From Synaphobranchus kaupii (lineage: Eukaryota; Chordata; Actinopteri; Anguilliformes; Synaphobranchidae), in contig CM056376.1 in the NCBI GenBank assembly GCA_029718625.1, forward strand, positions 91,706,895 through 91,770,894: DNA of 64,000 bases, written 5' to 3'. The first letter of the stretch is position 1. Every line of letters begins with the position of its first letter. Under the pieces are notes generated by a model. It did not search any database. It was not told the origin of the DNA and worked only from the letters and a program-made list of their open reading frames with translations. Position numbers and translations under genes: made by a program. This document shows, one piece after another, positions 11,628 through 24,032 of this stretch.

Positions 11628-11758
11628 CTTCACTCTATGGAGACGGACAATGTCGCCAATCTCGTAGATCTGGGGGTGGTTCTCCAGCTTCTCGCTGAAT
11701 ATGGAACAGCACAGCTTTGCGTCCGAATGGTCCGTTATCTTCAGGGTGGAACAGTAGT
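11628..11758 (-). CDS. pot1: POT1 coding exon 7 (OB1)
   Basis: Acceptor GTCTCCTTTAG; it completes Asp195 and encodes residues 196-238, YCSTLKITD through GDIVRLHRVK. Phe215 (in SIFSEK) corresponds to human F62, a DNA-stacking residue. The end is placed at AAG|GTCCAG because exon 8 resumes with the equivalent of human I86-Q87 in phase 0. That donor is weak beyond the GT. A second in-frame GT lies 18 bases further on (CTG|GTACAC). Confidence 0.93.
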
Positions 11759-14225
11759 CTAAAGGAGACAGAGCGTACAAGTGTCAAGGTTGATTCCTCC
11801 ATCTGAAAAAAAACCAAAAAAAAAAAACCATGAGCAGCAAGGAAGATGTCTTTTGGTAAAATAAACTCTCAGATTCAATGGGAGATCAGTGTTCTTCTTA
11901 TTCACATTATTGATTTTCTTAAGGAATGGCTGTATCCAGGGTATTTTTTATTGCACATGCATATTAACCCATTGCTATTTACTAAAGCATTTCCAATTAG
12001 GGGCCTTGCTTGAGGGCAATCTGGCATGGAGTTAGATCTGCATATTGATTCCAATCCCACTACAATCAGCTTTGGTTGCAGTGCTCGTCCACAGATCCTT
12101 CCTCTGCCGTCTGAACAGCGACCAATCAGGACCCTTACTAAGTCTAATCCCAAGTCCTCACCTCTTGAATTCACATTAAATACAAACTAGCAGTAGCTTT
12201 TAAGCGTCTGTCAAGAACACACAAAAAGATAATAATTTCGTTAATTCATTTTAAAGAAAATGGAAAGGGAAAATGTGCTCAAATGCTAAAAAAAACCCAA
12301 TAATTCCTTGCCATGGCTTCCAACTTGCTCTTTACTGCAACCTCAAAACCAAATCCCAAAGTCATCAGAGTTCACTGCAATGTTTTATGCATTAAAATTA
12401 TCTGTTTGATTGGAATTTTAATCAGAATTTAACTGTAAAAGAAAAGTGGAATCTAGAGATAAAAGAGCCCGTTTTGGCAACCTGTCAAATACGAAGCAAT
12501 TTTGATGGAAACCCGATTCAAGAGGCAGTCGCTCTCTTTCGGTTGAAGCGCTCTCATTCAAACTATAATTAATTTCCGCAGCCTGGATCTCCATCAATCT
12601 CTTACTTTGAAAAACACTTAGAAAGAAGCATGAATGGGTTAGAGTGCAGACTGCATGGCAAAGTGATTTACTCAACATGCACAATACAAAAGCAAATAAA
12701 TAAAAATAAAAAACCCGGTAACACTCACGCGGACACACAAACATGCACATACACAAACACACACAAACATGCACGTGCGCACGCACGCACGCACGCACGC
12801 ACGCACACTGCAAAATCTCTTTGAGGTTCCAGTCACATCTTTCTTCAGAAGGAAATGATAAACGTCAGTGACACCTTCCCCTGTGGGAAAGGCCATTCTC
12901 ATGTTGATTTGATTAAGCACCTGATAGCGCCGCATTACTGAAAATGGAATAAAACATAAGGAAAAAATCTGTGGAAGAAATGTCCCCAGCTTAACCTTGC
13001 AGAAAGCAAACTTCTAAGTTATATTTGTTTTGTGTGAAAACAGAGCAGGCAAGTGAGTTCAATTAGCACCGGGCTGTTATTACGAGGTGTGTAATTAAAG
13101 TTTAGAAATTCCTTTTTCTTCCACCCGTATAACCCTGAAAACAATAGGAATCAAAGGAAAGGGCTTTCTTTTAACCACGCAATGCCCACTGGATTCCTGT
13201 AAGACGTAGGCGTTTGTCCTTCACACGGCCTCATTTCGACTCGTCTGTGCGGGTGGAGTTTTCACTCAGTCTCTGCTACAATCTGCATGTAGATGGAGAA
13301 ACCCACAGCTCCACAACATCCCGATGTGACAAAAATGGCACGCCACTTTTCAGCATGCAAGTGTGACTGAGGGGAACACGCAATCTAGTCAACACACCGT
13401 AATGTGCTTCACTCAACACAATAAAGAATCTAACGTGTTGCACTTAAATGGCAAATATTGTGTAAGACCAAAAGAATATCAGCCGCTGACCGTGGATGAT
13501 ATTGGGCGAATGTGTGTGTGTCTGACTGTGAAACTGTATGGATGTGCGATTCCAAAGGGACCTTTTACCAATTAGCCCTCGGCCAGGGTGAAATTACAAA
13601 TTTGGATAAGCTCATGGTCCAACGTGTGTTAGTGGAATGAAGATGAGGGTAATCAACCACCTTGAAATGGCTCAGCAATATTGCCAAAACCGCACAACTG
13701 TCATTCAAACGCTCCATTTCAGTGTCCCGTGGAAGTGTCTGATTACTATACAGTGTCAGGGATTGAGAGATGAACGATGAGCCTTTGCTGGAGGGACTGC
13801 CGATCATGTGACAACTCAAAGATCAAAGAACTTTGTCCAAGATCACTAGCTATCTTGATCATCCTTAAAAGCTTTGGCCGAATAGCCCCTCCCTAAAGGG
13901 TGGTGGAGATCAAACGAATGAGCTAGCCCCTCTATCCGCTCTTCTCATGCTTTCCGTTTTATATCCTCTTTCTTCTTAGGGACAGTGACACTAAAAATAG
14001 GCTGCTCCATGAGACAGTGGTGTCACAGTCATCTCGGGCCCTGAGAACGTCCCATTACAGTGCGCCAAATCCCAGGGGACTGGAGCCCTCTGTCCCAGTC
14101 ACAGCAGGCACTTAGCTGGCACCTCCACCCACAGTTTACATACAGAAACACCCCCTCCACCCCCGACAGGCACGCACAACCATAATCCCACACAAAGAGG
14201 TGTCCGAAATAGCTTACATCTACTT
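11759..14225. other. POT1 intron 6, 3' portion
   Basis: AT-rich intron with a (CA/CG)n microsatellite at about 12725-12806. No gene was recognised. Confidence 0.6.
12725..12806 (+). repeat. (CA)n/(CGCA)n microsatellite
   Basis: Imperfect acacaaacatgcac units end in tandem gcac tetranucleotides. Confidence 0.85.
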
Positions 14226-14229
14226 TTAA

Positions 14230-14717
14230 CCCATGTGTTGTCTTCGTATTATGTATGCACCCCGTGTCCACAGGGTCAAAAATGACCCACCCTCACCAGA
14301 CACCTTGTGCTAAAGCTTCTTCATTGAATTTTAAAGCCCAAATCTATTTTTCATGTAGAAACAACATGTTATTCATCAATAAATCGGTGAATAACTGTGC
14401 TTTCATACTTCACAGTCCAGACACACTGTATTTCATCAGCCTACACCACTCATTTTCACTACAAAACACACATAATTCTTTGCTGCAATAGATGTGTGCC
14501 GCTTAATTTTGATTATGACTTCTGATTTCATAACTGCAGGGTTAAAAAAAGACTCATATGATAATCTTTGTACCTTGATGGTGTACTGCATTTATAAAAA
14601 TTTAAAAAAGAGCAATTTTTTACTTTTTTGTAATGGTAGGGTCACTCCAGGATTTCATGCTGAAAAATTTTAATTTAGGGGGTTTTCTCTGCTGTTAAAC
14701 TCAACACAACACAAGGG
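14230..14717. mobile_element. piggyBac-like MITE
   Basis: The left end is TTAA followed by cccatgtgttgt. The right end, read on the minus strand, is cccttgtgttgt, flanked by tcaa (a one-base variant of TTAA). Subterminal gggtcaaaaatgaccc is typical of fish piggyBac-type MITEs. There is no transposase. Confidence 0.45.
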
Positions 14718-17245
14718 TCAATCTAGTTCTAAGAAATCAGCCAATTTCTAAAAGCCAGAGTGATATTTTTCAAATTTGACTATATGAGACTGCTCTGGTG
14801 AAAACACTGCAATGTCAAAAATGGGGTCACAAATCCATCCGGTTCAACCCGATTCATCAAGAAACATTTCACCCAGCATAGGCTTAGGGTGCACTGTGGT
14901 GTAGAGACATTATTACTGCCATTCATTTCTGTTTACCTAAGTCATGTTGGTTACCCCCTGGGCGGTTCAGACTCCACAAGGCATTTTAGAAAATATATCC
15001 ACTGCTACCTCATTCAATGCCAGTGTGTCCTGGAACACTAAGCCTCAGCAGTGCCTAGCCAATACGGCTGCTGACAATATGGCTGCTGACACAATATGGC
15101 TGCTGAAATATTTAGATCCTGTCAATATGCTAACTGGTTCAGTTCACTATTAGAGCAACGTCAAACAATATTGATGGTAATATAAGTTATTTATTTTCAG
15201 TGCTTTTCAGTTTGGTTAACAGGACTCTTCGTAATGTGTAATAGTGAAAACAGTTTTCCATAAAATATCAGCTCTTGTATATGTATAGATATGTAAAAAT
15301 GAACAATAAACATAATCACTGTTAATTTGTATAGATATGTAAAAATGAGTCCGTGTGAGTTACTTTCTATCAAGTTTCAACAGAAACTGTTCAACAAAAA
15401 AATTTATCCTGAGGCAAAATAACATGGCGCAAAAACGTGTTGGTAGCCTTCAAATTGACCGAGACGCGTTATTCACATGCCCCGATGTTGGTTTAGGTGG
15501 TCTGTGATTCTAGATAAATTTTAAAATATAGGCTAAGCATAACTTCAAATATTGCGATCCAAAAACACAAATCCGGGTAAAAGGCGATAAAAGAACGTCA
15601 GTTTAAACTGGTAATTGTTAAATTTTTTCCGACTCAAATCCGGAATTCTTTACTGGCATTGTAAAGATGGCTGCTGTCGACGTTAGTCGCCCTGGGCACT
15701 TTAGACCGTTCGAATTTTTGTCAACTTATGTCGGCACTGAATGAGTTAAGTGTAGTGTACTGTATTTCAACATCTCCATCTGTCTGTCTGTCTCTCCCTC
15801 TCCCTCCCTCCTTAGCCTTTCCTACATGAAGAAATCAATTTTGTTGATGGTCCTGAAGCCACCTGTGTTTGATCCTGTGAAATGAACATGCTGCGCGGCT
15901 GGCTCTGCTGTTATTTTTCCAGCTCACACTTGCACTGCGGATTGATCTCCTGAACAGTGTTTGCCATCTGGACACAATAAAGCACAACACTGACCATTCA
16001 GAACACTGATTAAACAGGCTGAAAAGTCCCTCTGAGCACCACACATCAAAATCAAGTCAAACATCCGCTGCTTCTATCGAGAGGAATAAACATTGATTTT
16101 CACAGCCTTACCCGGCTTTGTATGGCAAGATCTTATGTGTGATCAATGATTTGAATGCGCTACGATGGCGATAATTGCGCGTGCTGGGTCGTAGCCCGCC
16201 AGTGAGCCTCGGAGCTCGAAGCGCAGCCATAATTGGTTTGGGGCCTGGTTCACATCCCTCATCGTGATCTACGCTGGCGACTGTGATGGTTATTCATCAA
16301 GTGGTTTTGTGAAAGAGGTCGATTGGAAGACTAACTGCTCGGCCTAACGAACAGTTTCTTCATGCTGTCAATGTAAAAATGAGATTCTGTGCGCACAGGA
16401 TTCTGCGGTTGGAGAGCGGTAATACAGAGGCCTCGGAGACTTCAGCCTGACAAGGCCGTGATGGAGAGATGCAGGAGGTACAGACTGACAAAAAAAGCCA
16501 GTGCTAACAGGCTTGGCGTGACGAGAAGCTGTAATGCACCAGACAATAAGTTCAATAAATAAAAATGTATAGATCCGGAGATTTAGCCCGATTAGCAGCC
16601 GCACAACACAGAATACCTGTTGAGGTACCATTATGTGCACTGTCAGAAAACACTGTTCCTATGAACAAGACATGGAGTAAATCAATACAGTGCCCTATTC
16701 AGAAAAAGCTCATATACACACACACATACAAAGAAACACACAATCACACAAGACCATTCACATGAACACCCAACATACACAATCACAACAAAAACAAAAT
16801 GGCTACAATGGAACTGCGGTAACCCCTGTGGAAAGAGGTGCTTTATGCAGAGACCGCCTGCAGTTACAGCCTTCTTTCAGTAGATGGGGCTGTCAAACCT
16901 GCACAAAGCCTGCCTCAGAGGGAGAGGGGGAATGAATGCAGAGGAAGGGGGCGACGTGGTGCATCACTATCATGTGATCACTCAAAAAAAACAAAAAAAC
17001 ATTCAACAATGGTTAAAAAGCTTACCTCGACACTGCAACCCCAAACACGTGAGAAAAATAGAGGTTAATGGAGAGTATGGGAAAACAATGTCCTCCTCCC
17101 CAAAGCGTGCATTGCAATCTAGGCCGTGGTAAGTCCGGTATCCACGTCACGGTCAGCTGGGCCATCCCTGAGCTGGACAGTTTGTTTTTGGCGGTGAGAC
17201 GGTCTGCGATCCCTGGGGCTCTGGATCTTGGCCTGATGCACTTCC
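14718..17245. other. POT1 intron 6, middle
   Basis: No gene seen. A short repeat of atggctgctgaca lies at about 15068-15105 and a pyrimidine tract at about 15780-15815. Confidence 0.55.
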
Positions 17246-17251
17246 GGGGGT

Positions 17252-17279
17252 GGGGGGGGGGGGGGGGGGGGGGGGGGGG
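17252..17279 (+). repeat. poly-G run (28 G)
   Basis: An uninterrupted run of 28 G directly after a five-G run. It could form a G-quadruplex on the plus strand or reflect a sequencing artefact in run length. Confidence 0.9.
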
Positions 17280-17880
17280 TGCTGACTTGGGTGGGAGGAT
17301 GTCGTGATCACCGCGGGAAACAGAAGTATCTCTTAAAGCCCAACCTCCCCCCAGCTGGGTAAACATTTGCGCCAGAATTGTAGGTTATCGTGTCCGCGTG
17401 GGCCACTGTGTCTGCAGCAAGCACAGAGCACCACACATCCATCCGTCCTGCTTTAGTCCTTTATTTCCTTCTCCTTCTTTGAATGCACCGTTTTTAAAGA
17501 AATGTGCTGCGAGGCAGTGTGAGGGGTTTGGCTGGTAGTGCAATGCAAAAGTCACTTAAGACTCGCACCCACCGTCACTAGTTTACCATTTGGTCCGTAA
17601 TCATTAAACCCACATTAAATATCTGCACGTGATAGCTGATTCTTTTCCAACACGGCGCTGAATAATTTATGAGGCTAATTGCATTGTGACAGGGAACCAC
17701 GGCACAGCTTATTAATAAGGTAATTTAAGCGAAATATAGAGATAGACAGGTTTGGGTAACGGTTGAGGCTTTGGTATCCATTGCTGAGAAAGAACGCTGA
17801 CATTTTCTGATCGCATACACAGCAGACTGTCTGTTACTTCCAATCCCAAAATGAAGGAGACTAAATTTATACCACCCAGA

Positions 17881-18318
17881 GTGCTTCTCGCCAGTGTAGT
17901 GTGGCAGATACTGAGGAGATCAAAAAGGAGACAGTGTTTCTCCAGTGTAGTGTGGGAGATACTGAGGAGACCAAAGAGGAGACAGTGTTTCTCCAGTGTA
18001 GTGTGGGAGATACTGAGGAGACCAAAGAGGAGAGAGTGTTTCTCCAGTGTAGTGTGGGAGATACTGAGGAGATCAAAAAGGACAGAGTGTTTCTCCAGTG
18101 TAGTGTGGGAGATACTGAGGAGATCAGAGAGGAGACAGTGTTTCTCCAGTGTAGTGTGGGAGATACTGAGGAGATAAGAGCGGAGAGAGTGTTTCTCCAG
18201 TGTAGTGTGGGAGATACTGAGGAGATCGTGTTCCTCCAGTGTAGTGTGGGAGATACTGAGGAGATCAAAGAGGAGAGAGTGTTTCTCCAGTGTAATGTGG
18301 GAGCTACTGAGGAGATGA
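17881..18318 (+). repeat. 51-bp VNTR with open frames on both strands
   Basis: About 8.5 copies of a 51-base unit containing tgtgggagatactgaggaga and gtgtttctccag. The period is a multiple of three, so reading frames stay open across it (plus-strand repeat DTEE...VFLQCSVG; minus-strand repeat SSVSPTLHWRNT). One copy lacks 15 bases near 18227. It sits deep in POT1 intron 6 and is most simply a minisatellite, not an exon. Confidence 0.9.
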
Positions 18319-18429
18319 CAGGCCGGTCACTGTGATGAACATTCTCCCACTGCCACTCACAAATCTTACCTACTAACCACAGCAGAAAAAGAGAGCACTA
18401 GACAACACATGCACGCCTGCCCCTCAGGA

Positions 18430-18492
18430 GAATTCATAACACACACAGGCACACACGCACACGCACACGCACACACGCACGCACACGCAGGT
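18430..18492 (+). repeat. (CA/CG)n microsatellite
   Basis: Imperfect acacgcac units. Confidence 0.85.
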
Positions 18493-19163
18493 GATGCGGA
18501 TCTCTGGGTGACATGCGAGTTCTCTGTAGATCCCTGAGCTCTGACAGCACAAGTGCAGCCACGCAGGTGAGCTCCGTCTGAGCCCCAGTCCACAGCGGGT
18601 CCAGCTGTGTTAAGCCGCAGCCGCAAAACTCTTCAGACACAGGTCAGAGAGGAGCGCAGCACGACACAGAGGAACTCCACATACACCCCCCCCCCCCCCA
18701 CCCCCAACCATCCCCCACCTCCCAAACCCCTGCAGCCAAAATTTGACCAGCTTCCAGCCCCAGAACAGAGATGCGATCGGCGATGTTGCATTTTGCTAAA
18801 CCGACTTCAAACATACTGACAGCACACATCTAAAGGACCCCTCCTAGAGAACTGACAGCTGAGTGCTTGGATTAAAGCATGTCTCCTCAAGCGTCCTTCT
18901 GCGATGAAACATTCACAAAAAAAAAAAAGGAAAACCTGAGTGTTCAGAGAAGAAGCCGTGTATTGGGTAGCAGCAAATCACATATGAATCGTGCGCTGTG
19001 AATGCAAGAGCATGTATGTGTTAGGGACAATGCTTGTTAAGCACGGATTCCCCGCAGTCCTCTTGGTTACTGTGATACAAGCTTTGATATGATTTAAATG
19101 CACCACGGAGGACTGAAATCCGTGTCGGGTGTGATACAGAATTCAAAAGAAGAAAGCCGTTAC
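18493..19163. other. POT1 intron 6, 5' portion
   Basis: Contains a C run (about 18686-18700) and a poly-A tract (about 18917-18928). Nothing else is seen. Confidence 0.6.
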
Positions 19164-19278
19164 CGGTCCCCTTGGTGCGAAACGGTTGCTTGAAGAATGT
19201 CACCACGCCGTAGATGTTGACAACCATTCCGGCTTTCAAGTCCTTCAGCGCCACGTATGCATACTTTGACTTTGCAGC
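19164..19278 (-). CDS. pot1: POT1 coding exon 6 (start of OB1)
   Basis: Acceptor TTTCATTTCTAG and donor GACCG|GTAACG. It encodes residues 157-194 plus one base of codon 195. LKAGMVVNIYGVVTFFKQPF matches the start of human OB1, which contacts telomeric DNA. The two Phe of TFFK correspond to human F31-F32. Phe189 stands where human has Tyr36. Confidence 0.95.
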
Positions 19279-19678
19279 CTAGAAATGAAAAGAACACAAC
19301 ATTGAGCTTATTCAAAAGCACAGAGTATGCTTCAGAGGAAAGATCTTGCACTTCACAGCTCAATGGCTTTGCTAGTGCGGGCAGACTCACCTCTACCAAT
19401 AATGCACCTCACTGGCCAAGTAGGCCCGGTGTGGGCCGCAGGTCCGCAGTAACGTGTGCACAGAAATATTAACACACAATTCGCCACCATGCAAGAGGTG
19501 CCAATAGCCTGAAACCCTGCCATGCCCTGCAGCCAAATGTAACCTCTGCGCTTGTATCATGAGATAGCTAGTGTGTCAGATCCAACAGTACTACTTGCAA
19601 AAATACAGGACAGAATAGGAAACACCAGACCTGTTTTTATAAATGAATGAAATGATGATGGTAAAATGAAAATCTGAC

Positions 19679-19750
19679 CTCTGTGACGGGTGCTCTAGTC
19701 CTGGTTGAGACTGTGGATGGGCTGGGACCCAGGGTAGAGGCAGGATAGAC
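19679..19750 (-). CDS. pot1: POT1 coding exon 5 (linker)
   Basis: Acceptor CTTTGTGTTTCAG and donor GAG|GTCAGA. It encodes residues 133-156, a Ser/Thr/Pro-rich segment (ASTLGPSPSTVSTRTR) that looks like a flexible linker between the N-terminal extension and OB1. Both phases are 0 and the short introns on either side (695 and 400 bp) support it. Sequence alone gives no family match, so this is the least certain exon. Confidence 0.68.
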
Positions 19751-20445
19751 CTGAAACACAAAGAAATACTCAGCACACTCATGTCTTTTGCTATCAAGAA
19801 AATTATTATATTTACTTCAAAGTATTTGTTAATAATAGAATGGAGCAGTGGGCAATCAAGGCCAAATATGGCCACCATGGCAGGAGCCATTGTATTTCAC
19901 CGAATTGTAATTATTATCCATGTAAAATTGTACCTAGATCGCTTGATGTGGTGACAAGCAACTTTCACGATTTTCATTTTATTTTCAAAACTTTCTACCA
20001 AATCAATTCTGTATTGAAGAATATGGTTGTCATAATCCAATTTCAACATATAAACCTTTTAATTTGCTTTAATATCAACATATTTGGAGCAACAGTTATT
20101 TGAGTTATTGTGTGCAGGGCTGTAGACAACTGTCAGATGAAACTGTCACATGAAATGGGATGCACAACTTGTAGCCTTTTTATAATAAGTAATTTATATG
20201 TGGGATGTTAAACAGATTATTCTCATTTTAGGTATATTATGAGCCTGAAGCTTTTAAAAAAATAAAAAGACAAAGTGAACAATCAATTTAGTCAGCTGCA
20301 GAGAAGGTAAGGTGAAGGCTTTGTAACAATGGGTCACAAAGTGTACTGGAATCCGCTTTTAAGAGTTATCACGGACCCAGGGTCCTGAGTGGGAGGCAAA
20401 TAAGGCAGATAACGATCTTGTTAGGGCGAAGGGCGCTATACTCAC

Positions 20446-20553
20446 ATATATGTGGACGTCCCCGCCAGCCAGCTCCAGGTTGCAAGGGTGAAGTCCATCT
20501 TTTTTAACAGTGGGAGACCTGCCCACTGTAAACCCTGCCAAGACCAGCAGGTC
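20446..20553 (-). CDS. pot1: POT1 coding exon 4
   Basis: Acceptor TTTCTCCAG and donor TAT|GTGAGT. It encodes residues 97-132, from DLLVLAGFTVGRSP to GGDVHIY. Joined to exon 3 it gives EGDLLVLAGF, which mirrors IGDIVRLHRV of OB1. Both phases are 0. Confidence 0.82.
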
Positions 20554-21060
20554 CTGGAGAAACAAAGGCCAATTACATCACCCGCACAGTCACAGCCATG
20601 GAGCACGCAAGCTCAGTGCACATCGGTTTGACTGGGTTTACAGCAGCAGTTTCAAACCACTGAATTTCTTAACCTTATAACCTTTGTAGGCTTGATGATA
20701 AATATCTATGCGTTTGTTGAAATAATATTCTAAGAGCAGTCCTATTGCTTCACCCAGGGGTTGAGTCACCTTCTATAGTGAACATTCATGTGCCCACTGA
20801 TATCTCTGATCTCCACTACACAAGTGCTCGGTCAAATTGGTTCCAGTTGGTCTGTTCACTCAATAAACATGCATACACATACACTACAGGTTGTGCGATT
20901 GTGAGGGGCTCAAAAAGTCACAGCAAACTAGCCCACGCAGGATCAAAACTTGATTATTTAATCTTTAAGAAAAGATATGTATAAGACAGGCATTTAACCA
21001 AGGGGAAGTCTCAGCACTTTGGTAATGAGTGCTTATAGTGCCAATCAGTGCAATGAGTGC
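20554..21060. other. POT1 intron 3, 3' end
   Basis: No feature seen. Confidence 0.5.
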
Positions 21061-21062
21061 AA

Positions 21063-21831
21063 TAGCTGCATTTCCATTGTCGGGCGAGACAGTGCGTGCG
21101 AGGGCCTCGTTGGGGCTTCGTCAGGGCTTTGTCTGGTATTCGTCAGGGCTTACGGCTAGGAATTTTGGCTGCCCGATTACCTTGGTCCTTGTAGGGCCAG
21201 CTGGGGCTAGGGGCGCAGCCCTGGTCAAGGGTGGGATTATCACAGGCTTAGTTGGCCTTTATATCAGACGACCCCCTGCAGCCATGTTTATTCCTGTGTA
21301 TCCCAAATAATATTGAAAGCTAACTTAACGTTACTTTGCTATATTTGGAGGAAATGGAACTAACTTACTATCTCCCTGTCGATTGCTATCAAACATTAGT
21401 TAGCTTAGACGCAAATTTTCACACAAGTGAAAGCATCACCTCGTCAGTTGATGTAACTATAAGCTAGTTATCTAGTTGGCTAAATACAAGTAACGTTACA
21501 ATATTGCAAGCAATTTGTGATTAAATTAAGTTGTAGTTTATATTAACTGTAATAGCTAGTTCTATTCCCTCTACCCTAAACTTGGCTGAATGCTAAGTTG
21601 CTAAGATACTATCTAGGTGACTTTAACTAACATTACTAATGATAGCCTGCTCTGTTGGTGGCTAGATTTACGTTATCTCCCTTTAGCTAGAGTGTGTGAC
21701 GTTGGCACCAATGCGTCACATTATGAGGTGGTGGGGAAGCAACACTCAAGGTTTTAGGTCCAAGGCTAAAGGCCCCGCATGACCACTAGGTAGCAGTCGC
21801 ACACACTCACCCGACAGTGGAAATGCGGCTA
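21063..21831. mobile_element. PIF/Harbinger-like non-autonomous element, copy 1
   Basis: Inverted ends: tagctgcatttccattgtcg on the left and, read from the minus strand, tagccgcatttccactgtcg on the right. The left 300 bases and the right 400 bases match the element at 54756-55743. The segment that encodes a Myb/SANT-like protein there is missing here just after atgga (about 21350). Both copies are flanked by TA. Family placement rests on the sister copy's ORF. Confidence 0.75.
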
Positions 21832-23342
21832 TTGAGTGCCATTTTGTCTTATGTGGTCTTGCATCTATAGTACCAGACAAATACACTAACAAGCAAAAAC
21901 ACACACACTCTAGAACTGGCATTTAGATGCTCGTGTAATATGTTATGTCAAAAGCTGTCAATAATATTCAAAACCTGATTTAAAAAATAAAAAACAGATT
22001 TCACATTAGGATTCCTATGTTATTAATTCAGCAATCACAACTCATGTGATAGAATTTCATCTTCTGCTACAGGAAAATAAAAAATACACAACATTAAAAA
22101 TGGCATAAAAATATTGTATCGGAGATACTAAAAAAAGGTTCCCTAAGGATCATGGTATTGCAACCAAGAAATAAAATAAATGGAGGTAAAGAAAAAGGTG
22201 AGGGAAGAGAGAGGATGTGTGTAGAGAGAGATGGGGGAGGAAGAGACAGAGAAAGAAAGAAGCGAAGGGAGGCAGAGAAAGAAAGTGAGAGGGTGAACAT
22301 GGCTTCTGCGACTGATGCCTGCTGACAGGCAGGCCAGAAGGCCCGGAGAGACAGACAGAGCTGCAGCCCATCAGAGAAAGGGGAAAAATACTGACAAGTG
22401 AGAGGTACTTGCATCCCGAAAATACACACGGATCTACGCACAAAACCTTGCCCTTCAGCCGGGACATGGGAACGCGTCCCCCCAAACCTCCCGGGGGTGG
22501 GTCTGTGGTGAGCCTTGGCTGGCAGCACGACCTGCAGCGGCCTGCCTCAGCCTGAGGGAGAGCGAGCGCCAGACTACCTCAGACCCAGCCATTACAAATC
22601 CCCCTTGGAGGAAAGGTGACAATACGTGGCTACCTGCCACAGGCAGGAGCGGAGGGACAGCAGTGAACCCTAACCCGCACCAGTTACTATATGTATTTGT
22701 TTGTAATCGTATAATGCGTATTCATTATTATGCGTTTCCATTATTTTAATTGTTAGTAGTAGTGTTATTGCTTTTATTGCTGTTATTATAACTTTTATTG
22801 TTATTATTACTATTGATATTAACAATATGCATTTTAAAATAAGCCATGCCACTAAAGGATTTTATTTGTAATTTGAATTTGAGAGAGAGAGAGAGCGCGA
22901 GAGACAAAGTGTGATTCTGGTGTCCCTTTTTAATTTGCATTGGAAAGCAGCCGATCATGTGATTCACAATATCTGGCACATGTGAAATGAACCATATTGC
23001 AGAGTGACACATCCCACAGGACTTGGCTCTTGGCTGAGGTGATATTTATGTGGCCTGATACTGGATATTGAATCCAATAGGCACCTCTAAGGTACAGTGG
23101 GGTAGATGAAAACAGATGACAGGGGCTTAACAGTGATTAGGTTCGCTTTCCAGTCTGCTAATTCAGTTGATTTGCAGGCAACACTATCTTGATTACACTG
23201 ATACTTAATGGAAGACAATTTATTAGAGATGCACGATAAGACTGTTCGTATCGGTATCGACTGATAATAGCTTAAAACTAACTTTCACACTATCCACATC
23301 GGCCCGATGCTAAGATTACAGCCGGTATGATACCACAACATA
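21832..23342. other. POT1 intron 3, middle
   Basis: Purine-rich plus strand at about 22190-22300 (gaga-rich), which produces Ser/Leu/Pro-rich spurious frames on the minus strand. A (GA)n run is at about 22882-22896. No gene seen. Confidence 0.55.
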
Positions 23343-24030
23343 CAGTGCCCTCCAGTATTATTGGCACCCCTGGTAAAGATGACTAAAAAGGGTATAAAAA
23401 AAATTCACCATTTGGTGAATTAGCTTAATCTCACACTGAAAAAATGAGAAACCCTTAAATGTATTATGAAAAAAAAAAAATCCCTCAAGAAATAATTATT
23501 TTTAACAAAACGACGTGTGCCAGTTATTGACACCCCTGCATTTATATATAGAATAAAGTAATCATTATTAATATTTGGTTGCATATTCTTTGCATGCCAT
23601 GACTTCATGATGTCTGTGACCCAACAACATCAAAATACTCTTGATATCTTATTTTCTGGTACTGTTACAAGCGATACTATAACATCTCTGCATTTCAATG
23701 GATCTCTATGGGAATTGGGGGTGGGACTAGATTTAGCTGTAAATTACACTGGAACAGTATGGGACACCTGGTTGGATAAATGGCTCTAAGTCATCAAGGG
23801 TCTGACGTATCAAACAAGCCTGATACCATCACTCCGCTGCCAGAAATTCAGTAGATATGGATGGATAACTTGAAGGGTTTCTTCTCCTGACTTTTTTTTT
23901 TTTTTTTTTTTTTTTGACTTAGAGTTCAAAAGGAAAATTTGTCAGGAGAACCAACCCTTAAAGTGATCATCCATATCTACTGAATATCTGGCACCTTTAC
24001 CAGGGGTGCCAATAATAGTGGAGGGCACTG
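23343..24030. mobile_element. Tc1-type MITE with a nested foldback
   Basis: Terminal repeats cagtgccctccagtattatt and, inverted, cagtgccctccactattatt continue as ggcacccctggtaaa (about 36 bp), each flanked by TA. There is no transposase. Its interior (about 23750-23985) is a foldback sequence that recurs at 33500-33672. Confidence 0.8.
23755..23990. repeat. foldback repeat (copy 1)
   Basis: The arm agtagatatggatgg at about 23851-23866 and its inverted match ccatatctactgaat at about 23970-23985 surround a 27-T run (about 23889-23915). Homology to 33500-33672 includes atggctctaag, tatcaagggtctg and ccatcactc. Confidence 0.7.
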
Positions 24031-24032
24031 TA

